Assembly: GCF_000220395.1 (NCBI RefSeq)
Contig: NW_004085887.1
Span: 1 to 33,055, forward strand
Length of the DNA stretch: 33,055 bases
DNA from: Ichthyophthirius multifiliis
Taxonomy: Eukaryota > Ciliophora > Oligohymenophorea > Hymenostomatida
Reading direction: 5' to 3'
Part shown: positions 27,154-33,055 of the stretch, piece by piece
How positions within the stretch are numbered: the first letter of the stretch is position 1
How the letters are laid out: every line of letters begins with the position of its first letter
Made by a program: the position numbers and the translations under genes
Notes under the pieces: generated by a model
What the model was told of the DNA's origin: nothing
The model's input: the letters and a program-made list of their open reading frames with translations, nothing else
Databases searched by the model: none

Positions 27154-29865
27154 TCAATTATCTATTTAATATCTATAATAATTTTAATATTGATCATTAT
27201 TTTTTTAAAAATATAAATCATCATTACAATCGTTTTCATTTTTTTATTAAATATCAATTAATTCATTACCTTTATTTTTAAAATTTAATTTAATTATTAA
27301 ATAAAAATCTTTAAATATATTAATATTTTTTATTAAGTATAAATAAAAGTTAATACAATGTTATTTTAATAATATATATTTTTTTTATTATTAAAATATA
27401 AAATTATATATATATAAAATTAATTTTTTCATATATATTTTTTATTCTCATTACATATTATATTTATGAATATTGTATTTATTTTTTATTATTATTATAA
27501 TTACATTTATATTAAATATACTTTTATAAGTTAATATATAATTAATTTATTTTTTTATTATAATTTATTAAATTACTTTCTTTATTGTTTTCTTATTAAT
27601 TTTATTATTTAAAATAAATTTATTAAATTTTTTATAATTCCAATTATATATCATATTTTTTTTAATGTAATTCATTATTCTATAAGTTTATTTAATCTAT
27701 CTTTTATTTATATTATATATTTTCTATATTTTCTACTTTGATCTCTTCTTAAATAAATTTAATTTCTTAATTAAATATATAAATAATATATTTTACAAAA
27801 TTATAATATATATATTTATATTACATTATTCATTATTTAATATAAATTAAATAACTTCACAATATTATGTAATCAAAGAAATTATTTATTCGTTTTAAAT
27901 AAATTAGCTTAATTATTAAATTAATATTTCCAAAATATATTTTTCTTATGAAATTTCTTATAATTATTATTAAAAATTACTTATTTATTCATCCTATATA
28001 AATAATTAATTTTATTATTTTTCAAAAACTTCTTAAAGTTCTCCAAAAAAAATATCAATATTAATTTAATCGACTTAAATATTTATATTATCTCCAAATT
28101 ATTTCATATATAATATTATTTTTTCACATTAACATTCTTTTCTTTATAATTTATTATCTTCATCTTTTCTTACTTCTTTATTTTCATTATTTTATTTAAA
28201 CTATTCAATTTAATTATATAATTCTTTATTAATTTAATATAATTCTTTGTTTTTTTCACATATTTCTTTCTTTTATAAAATCAAATCATTATTTTTTTAA
28301 TTTAATTCTTAATTCTTTTATATATTTTCGATATTTTTTAAGTTTTATTCTTATATTTTTTAACTTTATTCTTATATTATTTAATTATATTCTTCTATTT
28401 TTTAATTTAACTCATCTTTTTATTAAGAATATTCTTATATATTTATCTACTATTCTTATTTTTAAGGTTATTATTATATTAATTAAATATATTACTATAT
28501 TTATTAATCTTATTATTATATTTAAAAATCTTATTCTTATATTTACATATCTAATCTTTATATTTATAAATTTAATTCTTTAATTTATTAATCTTATTAT
28601 TATATAGTTTCACTTTATTAATGTATTTTTTGATTTTATTCTTATATTTTTATATTTAATTTTTATATTTCTTAAGATTATTAGTTTATTTATTAATATT
28701 ATTATTTTATTTATGATATTTATCCTTATATTTATTAAGAATACTAATTAATTTATAAATTTTATGATTATGTTTTTTAATTTAATTCCTATATTTATTA
28801 AGTTTACATTTTTTAGTTTAAATTTTATATTTTATTATTTTCATTTTACTATTAATTTTATTCATTTAATTAAAAAAGCTAGTCTTTAATTAAATTTAAC
28901 TATTAATATTCTTCTTTTAATTTATTATTTTCTTTTAATATATTATCAATATTCAAATTTTATTCTTAAAATTTACTATTAATTTCTAAATATTTAAATG
29001 TCAAATCTTCACATTATGCCTTTAAATTTTTACATTGATCATTAAGAAGTTAATTCTAATGTTATAATTCGACTCCGTTTATTTAAAAGTCTATTTTTTT
29101 TCCATATTAATTATTTTTTCTTATAAAAATTTATTTTCTTGGATTAATTTTACATTATTTTATAAATTATTTGCTAATTTATTATTAGTTTCTATCAAAA
29201 GTCTATTTTCTTATTATTATTGGTTTATATCTTCAAAATATTTCATATTTTCTTAATTTAATTTATTATTTTATTTATTTAAATCTTATATTTGTTTCTA
29301 TAAATTTTCTATATTTATTTTTTAAGACTTTAATTATTCTATTTAATTATAAAAACTTTTTTTATTATTTTCTTTTTCCTATTCAATTTACATTTAAATT
29401 TTTTGAATTTCTATAAATAAATCGACCTTATTTTCCCTTGAATTTCCACATATTTCATCCAAAATACTTAAAAAACCTTAATTGTTCATATTTTTGCTTA
29501 TTTATTACTTTAAAATACTTATTTGAATTCTTTATTATTCGTTATTATATGTTTCTTAGTTTAATAATTCTTATAATTAATTAATTCTTATATCCTATAA
29601 TTTGATTTATTCCAAATATATACTTTCATCATTATTATATTAACATTAAACTACTTAATTAAAAAAACTATTATTATTTTACAAAGGAGATTAATTGCTA
29701 TTTTTTTGATCTATTTTTTTTAAAAATTAATTTTTGTGTATTATTTATTTTTTTTTTTAAAAAAAAAAAAAAAAAGAAAAATTATTTACGAAATGTATTT
29801 TCCTTTTTTATTTATAAATAATTATTATTTGTTTTATTTTAAAGTTTTTATTATTAAGAAAGCAT
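27154..29865 (-). CDS. Glutamine-rich long coiled-coil protein (about 792 aa)
   Basis: On the minus strand, exons are 29865-29790, 29710-27825, 27765-27505 and 27308-27154, with introns GTAAAT...ATAG, GTAATA...TAAG and GTAATT...AAAG. All three introns are phase 1. The lengths sum to 2,378 nt, and one base added in the run 29094-29101 makes 793 codons including TGA. The protein starts MLSQQQKLQNKTNNNYLQIK. From about residue 60 it is almost entirely predicted coiled coil, such as IEQLKSQKINIENLQKQIQ and later IQEQDFQIQQQDQQIQQ. The C-terminus is polar (GNELIDIQQKNENDC). Gln is encoded mostly by TAA. There is no signal peptide or membrane segment, so a cytoplasmic, cytoskeletal or basal-body scaffold is plausible but inferred; I do not recognise a named family. 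The last intron (27309-27504, 196 bp) is the least certain part. Confidence 0.85.
28347..28780 (-). repeat. Heptad-length internal coding repeat, Gln-rich
   Basis: On the plus strand the word attctta/attcttc recurs at 28347, 28368 and 28389, exactly 21 bp apart, and more loosely up to about 28780. On the coding strand this is a seven-residue repeat of the type I-Q-E-Q-x-x-Q, i.e. one coiled-coil heptad per 21 bp. It suggests growth of the coil by duplication of single heptads. Confidence 0.7.
29094..29101 (-). other. Apparent frameshift in a T8/A8 run of the coiled-coil gene
   Basis: Read on the minus strand, ATG GAA is followed by an A run that needs nine A's, not the eight seen, to move from the upstream frame (ending EKIINMEKK) to the downstream one (VELQHQNQLLNDQCKNLK). 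Without the correction the frame meets TGA within about 30 codons. Both sides are clearly coiled coil. Confidence 0.8.
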
Positions 29866-30276
29866 ATTTATTTAAATATTTTAAATAGAATTTTTAGATT
29901 GATTTGGATTTAATTTAGACTATGAAATTTTACGTTTACTTTAAGGGTTTTATTTATATTAATTATTTGAATAAAAAGAAACTTTATAATATTATTTTTA
30001 TAATTATTTATAAAAAAATAAAATTAGAAAAATACCTTATTAATTAAAATTTGAATTGTTTTTATTTTAATTATTATTTAAATGCCTTTATATAATTAAT
30101 TAGTTAATTCTGTCATTTACACTGTCTTTTTAATGATCAATAAATTATTAAGATAACATTTATTTATTTAATTAAAATTATATTTTTAATAATTGTTTTT
30201 TTTTATTATAAAAAAAAAAAAAAAAAAAATTATAAAAATTTTAAAATATTTAAAAAACAAATTAAAACACAAAAAA
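29866..30276. other. Divergent intergenic region
   Basis: This region lies between the starts of the coiled-coil gene (-) and the lectin-like surface gene (+), so it should hold both promoters. It contains a T-rich stretch followed by a long A run around 30196-30228, able to fold back, and a longer A-rich leader directly before ATG 30277. No named regulatory element is identifiable. Confidence 0.65.
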
Positions 30277-31457
30277 ATGAATATATTATATATTTAATTA
30301 TTATTATTAATTTAAACTATAAAATTAGGTAAAATTTAAAATACAAATTTTATTTTATTTCAACAAATATGAATATAAATAAAATAAGTATAATCAAAAG
30401 ATTTATAAAATTCGATTTCTTAAAAACTAGAAAATTCATCTACAACGTTAATAATAACAGATTGTAAAATATAAATATAAATAAAATATATAAATAAAAA
30501 AAAAGAAAAAACCAATAAATTCATTTTTCATGGATGGTTTACATTTAAAAATTTAGAAAATCCATAAATATTATTTGAAATAACATCTTAAAAGTAAAAT
30601 TTTAAATAGATAATATAATATTAATAAAAATATATATTAATATATATATTTAATTATATAGATTTATTTACTTATATTTGTATATAAATAAAAATATATA
30701 AATATATTAATATATATATATTTATATATATATATTTATTTTTTATATAGTGAAAACATTCCTAAAATATCTATATAATATCAATAAAATTAATTAAAAA
30801 TTAATAATTTTACTCCTTTTATTAATAAATATCTAATTGATAATACCTAATTTTATTTCTTTTTTCAAATAAATTAAAATGAATTAATAACTTAAATTTT
30901 AAATCCTTCCAAAAAAGAATAAATAATTGCGTAAGAATAATTATAAACTGAAATAATTTTATAATAAGGATAAGAAATATTTACAATAAATATAAATGAT
31001 AATTAATATTTAATTACAGACTTGATATTTATAGATACTGCTATATCAACTTTTTATTAAAAATAAATAAATAATTTTCTCTTTGGAAGTAATTAAGAAA
31101 TAACCTATTTTTTTGAATTAAATGAAGGATAAAATAATTAGTAATATATAGTCGAATAAATAAATAAAAACCCATATTCTATTGGTTAAATATAATTAGA
31201 TTAATAAGGGAACGGACTTATTTTTAATGAATAACAATCTTTAATTTTGCCATTTATAGAACTTTAAAATAATTTTTTCATGAGCTTTTATATTTATATA
31301 AATAAAAATAAAGAAACAAAAACGAATATAATAAATATATAAAATATATAACAGAAAATTCCTTTATAAATATATATGTTATATGATGGTATATACGTAA
31401 ATTTAGATTAAAATGAAGGAAAATATTTACTTTCATCTTTATATTAATCAAATAAAT

Positions 31458-31514
<57 letters not shown>

Positions 31515-32152
31515 TATATAATATATATACAAATGTATACATATTTTTAAATATTTTTATTAAGGTATTTTGTATTTATTTCTTATAAAAATATATAAAA
31601 TTCAAATGATTCTTTATAAAGTTTTATCAGAATTTCTGTATAAGAAAGAAATAATATAGACGATTTTTAAGCTGAGACATTTTTTTTTGATTCTGCTCTT
31701 ATTTTTGATAATTTATTTTAAATTACATTTGGAAGTGATTCAATTAAATAAGGTTTTAATGGGATTCTTTAGGAATTTTAAATTGGATAAGGAGGATTTA
31801 TTTAATATAATACAATAAATTATTTAATTTAAGGTTGTTAATAATTCCTAATTAATTATAATAAATCTCCTTAGTGTATTATATGTGAAAATTAATTACC
31901 TTTATTAAATAATAAATGTTTATCTACATGTCCTGACGGTTTTTATTTTAATGAAGATATAAATAAATGCAAAATATGTAATTCTTTATGCAAAACATGT
32001 TTTGGAGGAGGATTTTATTAATGTTACTAATGTATTGATACTGCATTTAGATTTCTTAATAAATGTTTTTCTTAATGTCCTTTAGGTTACTTTAATATTA
32101 ATAACTTATGTTTAGGTAAAATGCAAAAATATGAATATAAATATAAATATAA

Positions 32153-32222
<70 letters not shown>

Positions 32223-33055
32223 CTTTCTATTTATTTATTTTTCTTATTTTTATTTAATTTATTTTATCTTCTCTTTTTATCTTTATTATTTCTTTTCAAA
32301 TAATTATTTCAGTAAATTATATGTTTATTTATATACATATATTTAGAATGTAATGCTTCATGTAATAAATGTGTTGGACCAGCTATTAATTAATGTACTG
32401 AATGTAAGCCAGGCTACTTTTAAAAATCAGATGATACTTGTTAAAGTATATATATATATTATTTTTTTTTTTTTTATACAAAAAAATTAAATAATAAATA
32501 AAAGTATGTGATTAGAAATGCACTTTATGTAAATATGATAAAAATTATTGTTAAGGATGCTAGGAAGGCTTCGTACTTGTAAATGGTTTTAATTGTCAAT
32601 AGACTTGTCCTACTGGCTAATTTTCTAATTAACAAATGGTTTGTTTAAGTAAAAATTAAAAAAGTAATACATTATTAATATTTAAATAATATAGCATGTT
32701 CTAGTAGAGATATTCTATAAAATTGTATTGAATGTATAACAGAAAATATATGTATTTAATGCTAAAAAGGTTTTTATCTCTCCACAAAATCAACTGATCC
32801 ATAAATAATAACTTGCGAACGTAAAAATAAAAAAATGCATATATATTAATTTATATAATTATATATAAAAACAGCCTGTAATCCATCATGCATAGAATGC
32901 TTCGGTCCATCCGAAAACACATGTACAAAATGCAACACTTAATTAAATAAATATCTATATATTTCATCTTGTATAGACCTAAAAAATTGTCCTTCTGGTA
33001 CTTTTCCTAATTTCAACGACTAAAATCCAATATGTGATGAATGTTATGGTTTATG
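30277..33055 (+). CDS. Cysteine-rich surface protein with lectin-like N-terminal domain (3' end outside window)
   Basis: Exons are 30277-30328, 30401-30593, 30751-31458, 31565-32115, 32347-32445, 32505-32648, 32695-32820 and 32875 to the window edge. At least 684 codons are seen and all phases agree. Exon 1 encodes a signal peptide (MNILYIQLLLLIQTIKL). Residues from about 20 to 450 are cysteine-poor, with FHGWFTFKN early on, WYFVFISYKN in the middle and GFNGILQEFQIGQGG late. This layout resembles the concanavalin/laminin-G-like beta-sandwich region found before cysteine repeats in other ciliate surface proteins (inference). Furin-like modules follow from QCIICENQL onward, including CPDGFYFNED and CNASCNKCVGPAINQC. 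It is likely secreted or membrane-anchored; the anchor, if any, lies beyond the window. The start has an A-rich context. Confidence 0.88.
31463..31509 (+). repeat. (AT)n run within intron 3 of the lectin-like gene
   Basis: It lies in intron 31459-31564 (GTAAAT...TAAG), whose removal joins TG to G, making the Trp of WYFVFIS. Confidence 0.85.
32131..32218 (+). repeat. (TATAAA)n then (TA)n run within intron 4 of the lectin-like gene
   Basis: A hexamer run (aatataaatata) passes into a pure TA run inside intron 32116-32346, the longest intron (231 bp) of this gene. The intron separates CLE from CNASCNKC. Confidence 0.85.

Noticed and set aside
31278-32303. Open frames 31278-31532 (-) and 32121-32303 (+) made of Ile/Tyr repeats
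   Set aside because: They are translations of TA microsatellites inside introns of the lectin-like gene.

Overview
The window reads as macronuclear-type DNA of an oligohymenophorean ciliate (a Tetrahymena or Ichthyophthirius relative; the species is inference). It is extremely AT-rich, TAA and TAG occur throughout convincing reading frames as glutamine, TGA is the only stop used, and genes are cut by short GTA...AG introns. Ordinary ORF calling therefore misses almost every real gene here. Four multi-exon genes and one single-exon gene were rebuilt by hand from frame and splice-phase arithmetic. A sixth gene is doubtful.

Layout: 1-2922 has no recognisable gene. 2923-5772 (+) is a five-exon CaMKK-like protein kinase. 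5773-8492 is AT-rich spacer with faint coding-like traces. 8493-9323 (+) is a single-exon gene of unknown function. 9324-11478 is spacer with a degenerate tandem repeat. 11479-12670 (+) is an uncertain gene. 13260-26987 (+) is a giant 36-exon gene for a secreted-then-membrane-anchored cysteine-rich receptor of about 3,656 residues. 27154-29865 (-) is a four-exon glutamine-rich coiled-coil protein, convergent with the giant gene. 30277 to the window edge (+) is a second cysteine-rich surface protein with a lectin-like N-terminal part, divergent from the coiled-coil gene and truncated by the window end.

The most striking object is the giant gene. Between 15299 and 24347 nearly every exon is 243, 246 or 249 nt long, bounded by phase-2 introns directly before the same cysteine, and encodes one furin-like 14-cysteine module of 81-83 residues. 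27 single-unit exons and two exact double-unit exons (492 nt) are seen. At its 5' end an intron-free block holds four almost identical 147-bp copies of a 49-residue module. Inside the array a 754-bp stretch, introns included, is present twice with about five substitutions. This is a repeat gene still growing by exon and block duplication. Its C-terminus has several transmembrane segments and a large cytoplasmic loop, which suggests a receptor or sensor.

Each of three genes is open only if one A is added to an A run (3703-3709, 23168-23171, and 29094-29101 on the opposite strand). Once that is done all exon lengths sum to multiples of three. Assembly undercalls are the simplest explanation, but real or programmed frameshifts cannot be excluded. 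No rRNA, tRNA, CRISPR, telomere repeat or transposon was recognised.
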